Shown in pieces: positions 48,179 through 60,300 of a stretch of 64,000 nt of DNA. Each line of letters starts with the position of its first letter. Position 1 is the stretch's first letter. The position numbers and the translations under genes were made by a program. Source of the DNA: Citrus sinensis (lineage: Eukaryota; Streptophyta; Magnoliopsida; Sapindales; Rutaceae). The DNA is taken from NCBI RefSeq assembly GCF_022201045.2, contig NC_068561.1, positions 25,798,501 to 25,862,500 on the forward strand, in the 5' to 3' direction. The notes under the pieces are model-generated. The model was not told where the DNA came from. It worked only from the letters and a program-made list of their open reading frames with translations, and made no database searches.

Positions 48179-49017
48179 AGAGCAAAGTCTTTAATGTTCA
48201 AAATAACTCTTCTGTTTTCCTGGCAATGTCTTTGTATTACCAATATGACGATGCAGAAACTTAAAAGAATCAGAATAATAATGAGAATAGACTCAGCAGC
48301 TCTCAATTAATAGTGTGGTGTAAGCAGTGTAAACTCTTAACAAGAACTCTACTTTCTGCATTCAAAGCTGAACTTCATATTATGATATTCTTTGAACAAG
48401 CATAGAATCTGCCATTGGTAGATTCAGACTTCAGAGACCAGAGGCTGATGTTCTTACAAAAATTCTAGCAGTGGACATGTTGGTGGAGCTAGACAAGTCT
48501 GCAAAACATATAAGCAAATCTATTTCCCAAAAAAATTTGCATCTCAAATTTAGTTATGGGTTTTGTAAACTACGACATACAATTTTTTTTCCCCTTTAAG
48601 AACATGGGAAATATGTGCATAAAAAAATTTCTTCGAATCACAGGTTGGTATTTTATAAATTTGCATGACTTTGTGTGGATGACACAAATAATCTTGGACA
48701 TATAAATAATGGAAATAGATGAGCTCAAAACTTAGCAAGCGCGGTCAGAGACAGAACCACACTCCATTTGAAAAATTAAATAAATAAAAGAATTGGTGAG
48801 GATATTAATGACCCCAACCAGCATTAACTTATCCAACAGAAACTGATGGGTTTAAGGATGCAAAAATGCAATTACTGGACACAGGCAGAAGCAAATCAAC
48901 AAATGATCTCATCAAAGCTATGACAAGATTTCGACAGAACTTCTCATTTATTATTTATTGGAGTTGTATGATAAAAGTTCAAAGTTCTCTGTTTCCTGGA
49001 AATGAAAGCTACACCCG
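48179..49017. other. Spacer between UGT pseudogene and the SDH-like gene 3' end
   Basis: The right part (about 48700-49017) is the likely 3' UTR of the minus-strand oxidoreductase gene. No coding signal was seen elsewhere. Confidence 0.5.
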
Positions 49018-50639
49018 TTAGGCAGGAAGTGAACTCTTTGAAATAACATCAAAAGATATTCCATTCTCTTGTAGTCTTTGTTGAAGCTCTGTTGCACCAA
49101 AGACAATTCCTGGTGGAAAAACTCCTCCCTTGGGTAGAATTTCACGTTGGCTCAAGACAATAAGAGCACACTGCATAAGTATTATTGGAGTGGCTATATA
49201 ACCAATCTCAGGTCCCGTAACTCGTGTTATTATTTCCATGTCAGGTTTGGCATTCCCTTGTGAAACAAGACTGCTGTCACTAAAGCCATGTCCGATAAAC
49301 CACATTTTAAATGAAGCACTTTCAACCTCATCTTCAGAGGGGCCCCTCTTCCTGAACCATCCAAGGCTGAAAATTGAAGGAAATTTTAAGAGAAGCCACC
49401 TCCCAAAGGAAAGTCCACTTAAGAGCCCAATGGATATCCCAAGTATGATGAATCTAAAGATGTCTAACAAAGATTTAGATCCTAATTTTACCCCAAAATG
49501 AGCTGGCTTCACAGTTGACCAAAAAGCCTCTCGTTTTTCTCTCTGTTCAGGACTCTCGTTGGCCCCAGGAAGACCATGAGGGTTTTCTGTTAAAATTGAA
49601 AGAGTTCTTCGGACAACAGTAGCATCTGCCGAAGGTAACTTTATAGCCCAAAGGCCAATCCTCTTCTGGCTTTCTACCAATGGCCCTCTTAGAGGAGCTG
49701 GACCAGGAATCTGCAACCATAATTAATTAACATCAATGTACACCTTATAGTCAAAAAGAGAATTTGAAATAGAAAAATGATTTCAAAGTACAATTGACTT
49801 CATTTTTGTTAAACAATTTTAGGTGGTTTCATGAGACTTTTGATCTTGACTTTATAGAACAAACCATCTCAATGTATTGAAGGATAACAAGATGTCTACC
49901 ACGGATTTAGGCATATCTCAGAGCCAAAATCAGGTTCATGGTACTTCAGACCATGGTTATGTAGCAACAACATAATGAACAAAGAAGAGAACTTTGAAAC
50001 ACAGCCATAAAGTTAAACACTTGATAGAAAATTACAAAGGCCAAGAACATCATCAAGGTCATTCCCTTTATCATCACAAGCGACAACTTACCGCCACTAG
50101 CACAAATTCCAGCAGCATTATACATTGTTCACCAGAAAATGAATTTTAGATTCATAAACCAAGCACATTTTCCAAACCATGCAGAGCACAACAACTGCTA
50201 ACAACAATTTATAGTAAACATACAAACAAGTAAACCAGAATAAGTCCTCACCACTGGCCTTGCTCTCCTGGGTCTTGATTGCCTCAGCTTTTGCAACTCT
50301 TGAGCATTGGCCACACCCAAAACAGCAGACTCATATGTACCAAAATTTCCCACAATTCTTTTATCAGACTCTAGGCTAACGTAAGCCTCAATTTGGTTTG
50401 GCACCGCCGGGGGTATCCACTGCCTGGAATTGAACATTACCCCCAATTCAGCAGGAATGGAATCAAATCCACATGCAGAAACCAGCAAAGAACCTGTTTC
50501 CACAGCCTTCTCGTGGTACCTGGCCTCCATTCTCTCCATGAACTCTGGCTCCCCACTTATATCCAAGTAGTCACACCTATTAGATAAAATCAACATAAAG
50601 AGAAATCACAACACTGACTAAACATACAAAAGTAACAGA

Positions 50640-50676
<37 letters not shown>

Positions 50677-51290
50677 TCCAATGGAACTCCAATTTGTTAA
50701 TCGACAAGCAAACTCAATTGAAAAAAAAAATAAATATATATCTTGGGTATGTTGTTCTCAGAGTTATGCGACTGCTTAATTTTGAAAGTAGTACAACTGT
50801 ACTAGTGATTCCAATTCCACAATTCCACGGCAGGTATAGGCACAACACCTCAAACAGAAACAGACCCTTAATCTGATCGAACAAAGTAAATGAATTGCAA
50901 AAATAATAGTAACAATAATAATAAACAGAAGGAAACAAAGAAGGCGGACCCGGAGTGCACGCAGGCGGCGGCAACGGGATCTCCATGGAGGCGATAGGGG
51001 CCAACGCAGTTGAGAAGCAGCTTGGTTTGGGAGCAGAGGCGGTGGAGGGAAGGTGGGTCGGTGGTGTCAGCGGTGAGGATCGGAATTGAAAGGGAATGGG
51101 AAGGGGAGGCCCATTGGAGGGCTTGCTTAACCTTGGTGGGGTTGCGGCCTGCCAAAGCTAGGTTTTTGATAGGAGAAGAAGGAAGATTGAACAACTTTAA
51201 GGCTTCTCTCACCACATACTTGCCTGTGAAGCCTGAAGCTCCCAATATTATTACATCAAATAATTCCGGAATCTGGCTCTGCGCTTGCAT
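49018..51290 (-). CDS. Saccharopine dehydrogenase-like oxidoreductase
   Basis: Three exons on the minus strand: 51290-50950, 50576-50252 and 49710-49018, giving about 452 residues. The N terminus holds an NAD(P)-binding Rossmann start (VIILGASGFTGKYV, residues 13-26) without a long presequence. The blocks LLLNCVGPYRLHGDPVAAAC and CDYLDISGEPEFMERM are typical of the saccharopine dehydrogenase-like (SCCPDH) family. A hydrophobic stretch at about 305-325 (FRFIILGISIGLLSGLSF) suggests membrane association. These proteins lack the lysine-ketoglutarate reductase part of true lysine-catabolic enzymes; their substrate is unknown. Intron 1 contains a CT15 run. Exon joins are phase-consistent (341, 325 and 693 nt). 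The call to family level is firm; a catalytic role is not shown. Confidence 0.9.
50643..50672. repeat. CT dinucleotide run, 15 units
   Basis: Perfect (CT)15 on the plus strand in intron 1 of the SDH-like gene; GA in the transcript. Confidence 0.9.
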
Positions 51291-52050
51291 TGTGTTCTTT
51301 CTTGATTCTTCTTTTTTTTCTTGGATGGCAGTTCTCTCTTGCTTTGAGTTCTCTTATGCTCACTTCTTCTTTATTTATCGACTAGGACGCATTTTTGGAG
51401 AATAATTTTAATCGGCAGCTGCTAATATCAGTCTAATAATAAAAAAAATTATTAATACATATAATAATCAGTGCCAGCGGCCAGCCATTTTATTTTTATT
51501 TTTTTTAATTCTACAGCACAGCCACAATCACTTGGGTGATAGTCAACCCCAACAAGTAGATCATGTACCAATTGTTTAGATCTGCCGTTTCGTCTCACAA
51601 AAATCACAAATACTTTAGTCCCAATGAAACCGCAAGATGAAGATGTCATGTCACATATAACAAGTAATTTTGTTGATTTGGTTGGTTAATTGGCCACATT
51701 TCTTCGTAAAAATGGATTTCATTAACATCCAAATTCAATCATTCAAGCCAATCATGCTTCTGCAATGAAGGATTTCTTAATCTGTAATACATATATGCGA
51801 TACTTTCAGACAAACACCCGCACTCATGCATACTACACTAAGCCGAAAGGTTTCGGTTTAACCTCAGGATTTAGGAATCAACAATGAAACTTATTCATGA
51901 TTAATCACACAGCTCACTCAAGTTTCTTATGAGAAACCAAATTCAGGTTAAGCAAAGAAAGCATGTACAATGTCATGAATCAGGCATGGAGAATCCAAAA
52001 TAGAGTGACAACAACTGTAATTCTCGCAGATCAGACCTCCATGTTTCGAA
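51291..52050. other. SDH-like gene promoter and DUF863 gene 3' region
   Basis: Both neighbours are on the minus strand. The left part is the SDH-like promoter and leader; 51800-52050 is the probable 3' UTR of the DUF863 gene. No other gene recognised. Confidence 0.5.
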
Positions 52051-55000
52051 TCATTTTATGGCGAGAAGAGGATTAGTTATTGGGTATCTCTGCCTCGGGG
52101 GACGTCTCGTCCTCTTTCCCCAGCCGAAAAGGTTTGTATGATCCTCAATTGCCACTTCTCTGCAGTTAGACAGCTGAGTTTCAGTTGCATTTGGCAGGCC
52201 GTCAGAATCCGGCACACGTCTCTTTCTCCTCCCCCCGCCACTTCTTGTGTTTTTCAACGCTAAACTTGATCTCCAGGTGCCACCAGTTGCTTGAATCAGC
52301 CCTTCGATTGTTTGAAGATCCTCGGATACCTCATTTTTTAGTAATGAAGAAAGAGTGGGAAGCACATCTCTTTGAAAGTCCTTTCGCTGCCTTCCTCTCC
52401 GTGCCTGACCTCTTCTAGGCCGTTTTAGCAAAATGTTTTCATTTTTGGAGTTCTCAAAAACCTGTGGCCTATAAGTACCAATTTCTTCTACCTTCGCTTC
52501 TGTTAAACTTAACGTCATATACTCGAAGTAATCCATCCCATCAGGTAAAATATCTTCATGAACACTATTCTTACCCATTGAAACAGATTCTATCTCGTTT
52601 TGAATATCACCTTTGTAAGAAGAAATCACCTCCGCAAACCAATGCAGGGGATCATCTGGGGAAGCTTCTGATTGGTGACAAAAGTTATCAACCTGAAGAG
52701 GAATGCGAGATGAAGAAATGGCAACTAAAGCCTGAGCAGCAGCCGCGATCAGTCCATGTGGTTCTCCAGATTGGTCTTGTAGCCTGTCACCAGGTTCTTT
52801 GATCTTGCATTGTAAAGATTCAAAACCAGGAGGGAGTTCACTGTGAAGAGGTTCAAAACCACGAGGTAGTTCGCTTTCAAGAGATTCAGAAGCAGAAGGG
52901 TGTTTACTTTGAAAAGACTCAAAACCAGGAGGGAGATTGCTTCGAACAGATTTGGAACCAGGAGAGCATTTTCCTTGAAAAGACTCAAAACCAGGAGGGA
53001 GATTGCTTTGAACAGACTTGGAACCAGAAGGGTGTTTGCTTTGAACAGACTCGAAACCAGGAGGGAGATTGCTTCGAACAGATTCAGAACCAAGTGGGCG
53101 TTTACTTTCAAAAGATTCAAAACCAGGAGGGAGTTTGCTTTGAACAGATTCGGAACGAGGACAGTGTTTGCTTGGAAAAGATTCAAAACCATGAGGACGA
53201 TTGCTTTGAACAGATTCGGAATCAGGTAGGCGTTTACTTTGAAAAGATTCAAAACCAGGAGGGAGTTTGCTTTGAGTAGATTCAGAACGCGAAGGGTGCT
53301 TGCTTTGAGTAGATTCAGAACGCGAAGGGTGCTTGCTTTGAAAAGATTCAAAATCAGGAGGGAGTTTCCTCTGAACAGATTCGAGAGATGAAGCGTGTTT
53401 GCTTTGAGAAGATTCATAACCAGGAGGGAGTTTGCTTCGAAAAGATTCAAAACCAGGAGCGACATCAAGTTCTGTTTCATCAACTACTGGTGCCTCCAAA
53501 TCTATCTCTACTGAAGTCTTCAGATTGTTTCTTGAGCAAGAGCATGTTGTCGGTTCAGTCTCTTCTCCAAACCCTTCATCAATGACACTCTTGTTCAAAT
53601 CTATGTGACATATTGAATCAGAACTAAGATTAATTAATCCCTTTTCTATCCAACTCTCTGCCTCACGCCGCTCTCCAAGTTTAGGTGATAATTCACCAGG
53701 GGCCTTGGTATTATGTGGCCCATCTTTAAGAGGGTTGGTATCATCAACTACTGCAGCAGGACTTGGCTTTGCGGGGTTACTAGGAGAAGGATGATCCATG
53801 GATATAGGAGCCTTCTCAAAAATGGAACATCCGAGAATCTTCCTACTGCTTGAACACTCACCAACTTCTGTCCTCTGGTGCTCAGCATCAAGAGCACACG
53901 TCGCTGATGAAGAATCCTGAACATAGCTTTGAAAGGAGCTCTTTCTCATCATTTCAGTTTTGTCAACAAAATGCTGAAAACTGCTACGCAAGGAGTCAAG
54001 ATTCATCTGAGAAGAACCTTGCCTTTCTTCAAAAGAGCAGCCATTGCATGAAGGCACTGCTTTAAGCCAAGGCAATATCGTCTGAGAGCTCTGCTTTCTT
54101 GACTCATTAGCAGATACTGCAGCACATTGAGAAATTCCCTCATTTTGGTACCCGTTTGAAGAAATTACTGCATCTGCTTTCTTTTGATCTGAAAACTTTG
54201 CATCCATCATGGAGCCTAAATGCCGACTGGAATTATTAGGACCATCTTGAGTGAGTTTTTCAGAAGCAGAACTATCGTTACTGCTGCCATTCGGATTCAG
54301 GTGACTAAAGCCATTCAATGAGTAGCAAACACATGATTCTTTGGACTCCAGCTGAGAACTATGGCAAAGGTGAGTTCGTGAAGATGCTTCGGCACTAATA
54401 CTAGGAATGGATTGCAAATTGCTGCAAACAAGCAATTTGTTCTGAATACCTTCAGTGCTCTCCATCTCTGCCACTGAACTCTTATTTGATGGAGTAAAGC
54501 TGCTAAAAGAAGGGTTCCCTTGAACCATTGCCATATCCTGGCTAACCTCAGAATGGATTTTTTTCCAAGAAGAAAACAAGGAGGTTTCAGAATTTTCCAC
54601 ATTAGATTGAGGGAAAAATGAGTGCCGAATTTGCATACGTGAGTCCTCGACAGATGCATCATGGTTTCTATCACATATTTCTACACCAAAAAGTTTCTTC
54701 TTCACAAGCTCATTTGAGTTCCTTGGTTCAGTTTGCTGTGACTTAGAAGTTGGAAGATCTCCAGAATGGAAACTTTCAAAAAGGGAACGCCCATTGCTTC
54801 CGATTTGGCCTAAATAGAAAGCCATATTGATCAGTCAGCTTACATTAACCAGCTCTGAAATGCTAAGAGATGACCAAACTGCTAAAATTTATTTTTATGG
54901 CCAAGTTATAATTCAAAAAGTTTCATATCCAAAAAGATTTATAATGCAAAAAGTTTTAGCCATTGCTAATTTATGCAAAATTACTGAAACAACAAAAGAG

Positions 55001-56262
55001 GCACTTCCAAAATGTAAACTTAAAACCATGATAAAAGAGACACACACAAAATGTAAACTTAAAACATCTTAAGAGATTTATACCAACATAGCTAAATAAG
55101 AACTTACCAGCTTCAGTATTATTAGCCAACGACCCTTTTTGTCGCCTTTGAGTTTCTAAAAGCAGACTGTTGAGGCTAACTCCTATCTCCCTAACTTTTG
55201 GGGAGTCTTGAGAAAATTTAGACAAACACTGAAAGCTTGTATTTGAATTTGAAGATAGGACCTGTCTTTCCATCTCCTCTTTGGAGCATATATTATTTCC
55301 CAAAACATCAGTCAAAGCTGAAGAAGATGCTTCCTTAAGCTTGATAGGTTCATTAAAATTTCTCCACCACCCATGGGGATACCTCATATTCGGCACATCA
55401 CCAATACAGCCAGAGTTGACACCGGTGTGAATAGATAGATTTCCATCCCTATCACGAGTCATCGCCTGGCTCCTGCTAAGAAGATAACTTTCAGCCGCAG
55501 ACACTCCAGAAAGTCCTGGACCTTCCTCTTCATCATTCATGTATGCATCAGCAGGAAGTTCAAGATCGAACAACCTTCTTCGTAACTTCTTGCATTCAGA
55601 TTCTGACATCTCACAGTTCTTCAATCTTAACTCATTTTGGGTAGGACCATAACTGGATTGCAGGATATTCTCTTCCGTGGATCTAAACTCACATTGGATG
55701 CTATCAGTATCTGACAAGGACACTCTACCGTGATTTAAAAACAAGTTGGAAGTATGCTGCCTCCCATTGTCGTCTACCGCTGGAATACCAGAAGAATAGA
55801 AACTAAATTGGGGTGTTCCTCTTTGCATCATATGTCTGTGCAATTCTTTGCTTCTCATTTCATTCATCATGTCCCTTTGTATTCTGTAAAGCCGATGGAG
55901 TTCATGGAGCTGGAAAACAAAACCATGTACTCAGCTTTTGCAACAAGCAGAGACATTTCAACCTCTATTGTTTAATATTCCACAAATCTAACTTTATCGT
56001 ACAACAGAAAAATTTGAGAAATGAATACCTGATGCCTGAACACAGATTCGTGCGTCAATATAGTTTGTCTCAGTTGTTCTCTGTCAGGATGATCATTGAC
56101 ATCTATTGCTGGCCTTGTCAAGCAAAAATCATGATACTGTCCAATTCCTAACATACTGTTCTGCTGATGTAGTGACCAGCTACCATTGCCAGTATTGTCA
56201 TTTAGATCTCTCAAGGAATAATAACAAGGCATATACATCTCAGACTGTACTTCAGTTCCCAT
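52051..56262 (-). CDS. DUF863 plant-specific protein with a 20-unit tandem repeat
   Basis: Coding exons on the minus strand: 56262-56029, 55909-55108 and 54809-52051, giving about 1264 residues. The N terminus MGTEVQSEMYMPCYYSLRDL and the motif LHELHRLYRIQRDMM are family hallmarks as I recall them for DUF863. So are LRRRLFDLELPAD, the IDLN and EIDLEAPV words (about 760-790), and the basic C terminus RPRRGQARRGRQRKDFQRDV followed by FGWGKRTRRPPRQRYP. No catalytic domain is visible; the protein is Ser-rich, largely disordered and probably nuclear (basic clusters). Residues about 796-1014 are an 11-residue repeat array inserted right after EIDLEAPV. Function is unknown in this family. A separate 5' UTR exon (from 56997) and a leader intron precede the start; a very long pyrimidine tract leads into the acceptor at 56265. 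Confidence 0.88.
52804..53460 (-). repeat. Coding minisatellite, 20 units of 33 bp (11 residues)
   Basis: Units alternate mostly between type A (LPPGFESFQSK) and type B (for example HPSRSESTQSK, RPLGSESVRSN), making a 22-residue (66-bp) higher-order period. There are 20 units in 657 bp. Units 5 and 6 are identical at protein level, a sign of recent slippage or unequal exchange. All unit lengths are multiples of three, so the frame stays open. The repeat is so regular that other frames also stay open (52749-53483 minus, 52900-53229 plus); those are by-products. Confidence 0.92.
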
Positions 56263-57345
56263 TCCTGCAAAATTAATGGAAAGGAAAAGAGAGAGGGAGA
56301 GGGAGAGGAAGAGGAAGAGAGAGGGGGAGGTTACTCGTTTTGAAAATAATAATAATAATAATGATGATGACGATAACAAAAAGCTTAACAAAATGTTTCC
56401 CATTTCAAAACAGACAATGGAAGAAGCACACGTTACAAACTAAACTAGTGTAAATTTCCAATCTTGATGCCAATATCTTATATAGGATATTGCAAAACGA
56501 AACATATGACTTATTGAACAGTGCGGACTTGATATCCAGTAACTTGAATGATCTGGGGCCTTAAGCAATGCAATAAAAAAGATCGCAAGAAAGTATAACA
56601 CAACATTAGCTCCAAATCATAGATTGAAGTCAATTCCCAAACTACATTCAACGAGGTCGTATTAAGGAATGAGAATCCAGCGGTAGAGATCAAGTACTCC
56701 ACATAAAGCCCTCAACAAAGCAAAAGAAGATAGACAATCATTTTTCCTATGAACATGAATTCAGTGCTAAAATAACAATAACAAGGCCAGGAAAAAAAAA
56801 TGCAGAGCCCCAAGTAGCAAAAATCAAAACAGAAGTATTGAACGAAAAAAAAAAAGAATTTGAAGTGAGAGAAGGCACAAATCAATCATCAAGCACAAAA
56901 ACCCAAAATAAACAAGAGAAACCAGGAGGGGGAAAAAAATTATCCAGGCAAATAAATTAAAAGCACAAAAGAAAAAACAAAGAAAAAGAATTTTACCTCA
57001 TAATTATATCATCCACCACCCCCTGTCAAAGCTTCCTCATAAACGCACCGAACTAGCTCCATGCTGAAGAAGAAGTTTAGCTTGTCAGATCAATAATAGA
57101 TCATCACCAGACCAACAGGTAAAATTAATAAAAGAAGCAAGAAAAAAAAGGGAAAATTAAGATTTGGTTCTGGGCCAGAACCTGATAAGAGAATAAAGAG
57201 ATCCCCCACATCCCAGAAAATAGTAGATCTTCTCAAAAACAAAAGTAGTTTCCCTACAACCACAACAATGACTTCAAAGACTTGATTTTTTTTTTTTTTG
57301 TCAACTAGTGGTGTCTCTGTCTCTCTCAATCTCTCACATAACTCA
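56263..57345 (-). other. 5' UTR exon and leader intron of the DUF863 gene
   Basis: The donor GAG|GTAAAA at 56997/56996 and the acceptor TTTTGCAG ending at 56265 bound a leader intron of about 730 bp. The first UTR exon runs from about 57345 to 56997. The intron end has an exceptional pyrimidine tract of about 55 nt in the transcript (56275-56330). No coding signal. Confidence 0.5.
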
Positions 57346-60300
57346 TAATTCCTTGTCTGTCTATATACTTTGCTTCAGCTTTGGCTTTGGCTTTGGCTTT
57401 TTAATGATTTATTTTTATTTTTATTATTGTTGTTGTTAACTTGTTATAAGTATAATAGAGTATGAAGGAGGGGAAGAGCAATTTTTTTTTCCACAAATTC
57501 TAGATTCTCTCCACCTCCCATGCTTTTTTGGGCACACATAATTATTTTAAATAAAAAAATCAAAATTATTTATAAAAAAAAAAAAGAAGAAGAAAATGGT
57601 GAATGAATTGAGCATAGAGTGAGAGAGAGAGAGACTGTAAACGTAACGTAGGAGAGTAACTGAGACAACAACCCAACAGTTTCCAAAAGTAAGCCGACCC
57701 CACTCCCTTATTACTCTTGAATCTTGGGTTATTGAATTGAACGGCGATTTTTCTAAAGACTTTTAAGGAATGTTGCTTCACATTTACAACCACGCGCGTC
57801 AACAGTGCTTGTTTTCTCTTTACAATTTACATGATTACATGAACATGAACCTTCACATTTCATTTTTAAAGACTAAAGTACAGTACAACGTACGTAGACA
57901 ATCAAGATTCCCTCTATCTAATCTAAAGTCTAAACTGCTGTTTCGCAGCTTTGCTAAACGTTTCCCACTTGTCGCTTTATTTTCTTGTCTATGTTTTCAG
58001 CCCATCTCACCCTCAATATTTATTCGGATTAAAATTATATTTTTTTTAATTTAATTGTGTGATTATAAAAAAGAGGACCTTCGACATAATCATTGCTTAT
58101 TAATAATTCTCTCTCAAATAATCACTATTTGTAAAAGTAGTTTTTGTAATTTTTTTAGTGAAGGCAACTTTTTAATATTAACCAAATAATCTACTCAATA
58201 ACAAAAAAAAAAATTACAATTTATTTATAATAAATTCTTCTAAACTTTAAAAGTTGAATTTTGAATTATACCCTAGTCGAAATAGAGGTGAGATCCTAAT
58301 TGGATTGGCTCCATTGTTTTAAAATATAAAAAACTTATTTTCATTTGATGACTAGAAATATGTATTTTCTTAACTATTTAAGAGTACATGGTTGAAGGAA
58401 AAAAAAAACAGAGAAACATAGATTAATTATTTTATATTGTTAATTGTACAAATATTTTGTGCATGGCATTATGTTTGTAGTTGGGTGCTATTTCACGCTG
58501 CTAACAAATGTTCGATATATGAATTGGGGGTGGGTGTACCCTACAGTCATACAAATGAATTTCCCTAAAGCTATTTCATATTTTTCATGGCAGAGGATCC
58601 AACGAGAGTTTCCTGAGCAAGAAAAGAAGAAGAGCGGCAGGCAAGAAAAGATTCAGAAAAAGAAAATTCGTGGAATAATTTCATTTTGTTTGTGGCAATA
58701 TCTCATTTCCTTCATCAGGGTCATTTTCTGGGGTTCATAACATAACAAGAACATAGATAGGTGCATTCTAAGCTGGCCAATGGCCATAGGAAACTGCTTT
58801 TGGTTAACTTCAGGAGAAAATAGAAAGAGCCTGAATTAATGTGAGAAAGCTGCTTTTTCCAAAAGCACTGTCAAATGGAGCTAGCTGAGTGATCCGAAGA
58901 TAGCTTGCCTCATGGCCAGAAGCAGAAAAGGAAAAGCGTTAAAAAAGTGTCCCATGCATGATTACCAAACATGATAACACTAGACATCCTCAAATTAAAA
59001 CCCTAAACTTTCCAATATAATCTTATGGGCTCAGGTTTTCCTGGTGCGGGACCATGTGTCTTTTTTTGTTTGGGTTAGATGATGATGATGATGATAATAA
59101 TAATAATACGGGTAGCAATAATAATTCAACAAACTTTATATTGTTAAAATCAAAATTGCTTGGCAAATATAAATGGAAATAGCCTGGGATCAGGTAGGGT
59201 TTTGGTGGAGAGTGGAGAATAAACGGGTTGCAATTATGATTGCAGTAAATTTCTCGTGGGACATGAATGTGATTGACAGGTGTGTGTGTGTGCATAGAGT
59301 GTTATATTCATGAAATAACGAGTCCAAATATGCGAAGCCTTAATTGCTTAATGGATGAAATTCTGGACAACTCAACAATCAAAGTTTAGCGAGATGGGAT
59401 GGGATTAATTATTGCCAAAGATTTGCTTATTAAAAGTGATGGAATCTCTTTACTGGAGTCATCTTTGGAGACAAATAAATTGAAACTATAACTTTCATCA
59501 ATTTTACTCAAGAATATGACATCACCGTATCAAATCACTACAACTTTTTTTTTGTTTTTCCCCCCTAAAAAGAATCGAGTGAAACTATAATTTTACAAAC
59601 AGCTTCAAGATTGGAAAATTGAAAGGCGTGAAAGGTGCAGGTTCTTAAAATTCAAATTGAAAGATCAAAGGTTCCAACTATTCACTTTATACTTCCTTTT
59701 TCTTTTTGGAATAAGCAACTTCAAATTGAGGTTGCTCACTTCCACTACAATTTGCGAAATAGAGGTTTATAAGATCACCTCCAAAACACTTTTTAGATTT
59801 TACTTTTTAAATATTAATTTATTTATTGATGTGGTAATAAGTAGATGGAAAAATACAATTTTCTTTAAAAGACTCATCAAATAAGAATAAATTAATATTA
59901 TTTTAATCAAATCTTTCTACTATATAAATTAAATTGTTGTTATGTCTTTGAAAGGAAACTTAAATAATAATTGTTACAGTCTTATCTTTTCAATAAATAA
60001 TAATAAAATATTAATAAAAAAGGGAGAAATAGAAATGGCAAAGGCTGGGTCGGGTCTGTGTTTGGGGCTGCCCGGGACCGACCCAGATGTCACACGTAGC
60101 TACCCAGACCTAGACCGTGCCCATAATTTTTCTATGCGAGCCGAGCATATGCCGGGCACTATCCGGGCACGGGCTTTTTTCCGAGTTTTCTCTACCCGCA
60201 TTTTCAAAGGTGAAAGCTCTAGAAAAAAAATGCAGCCAAAATAATTATTTACTTCTAAGTTCTAACAAACCGGTAACAGTCCAAAACCAAAACATCTTAA

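Noticed and set aside
58444..58740. 98-codon plus-strand frame in the spacer
   Set aside because: No recognisable domain, no splice-supported extension and AT-rich neutral composition; kept only as a note in the spacer entry.
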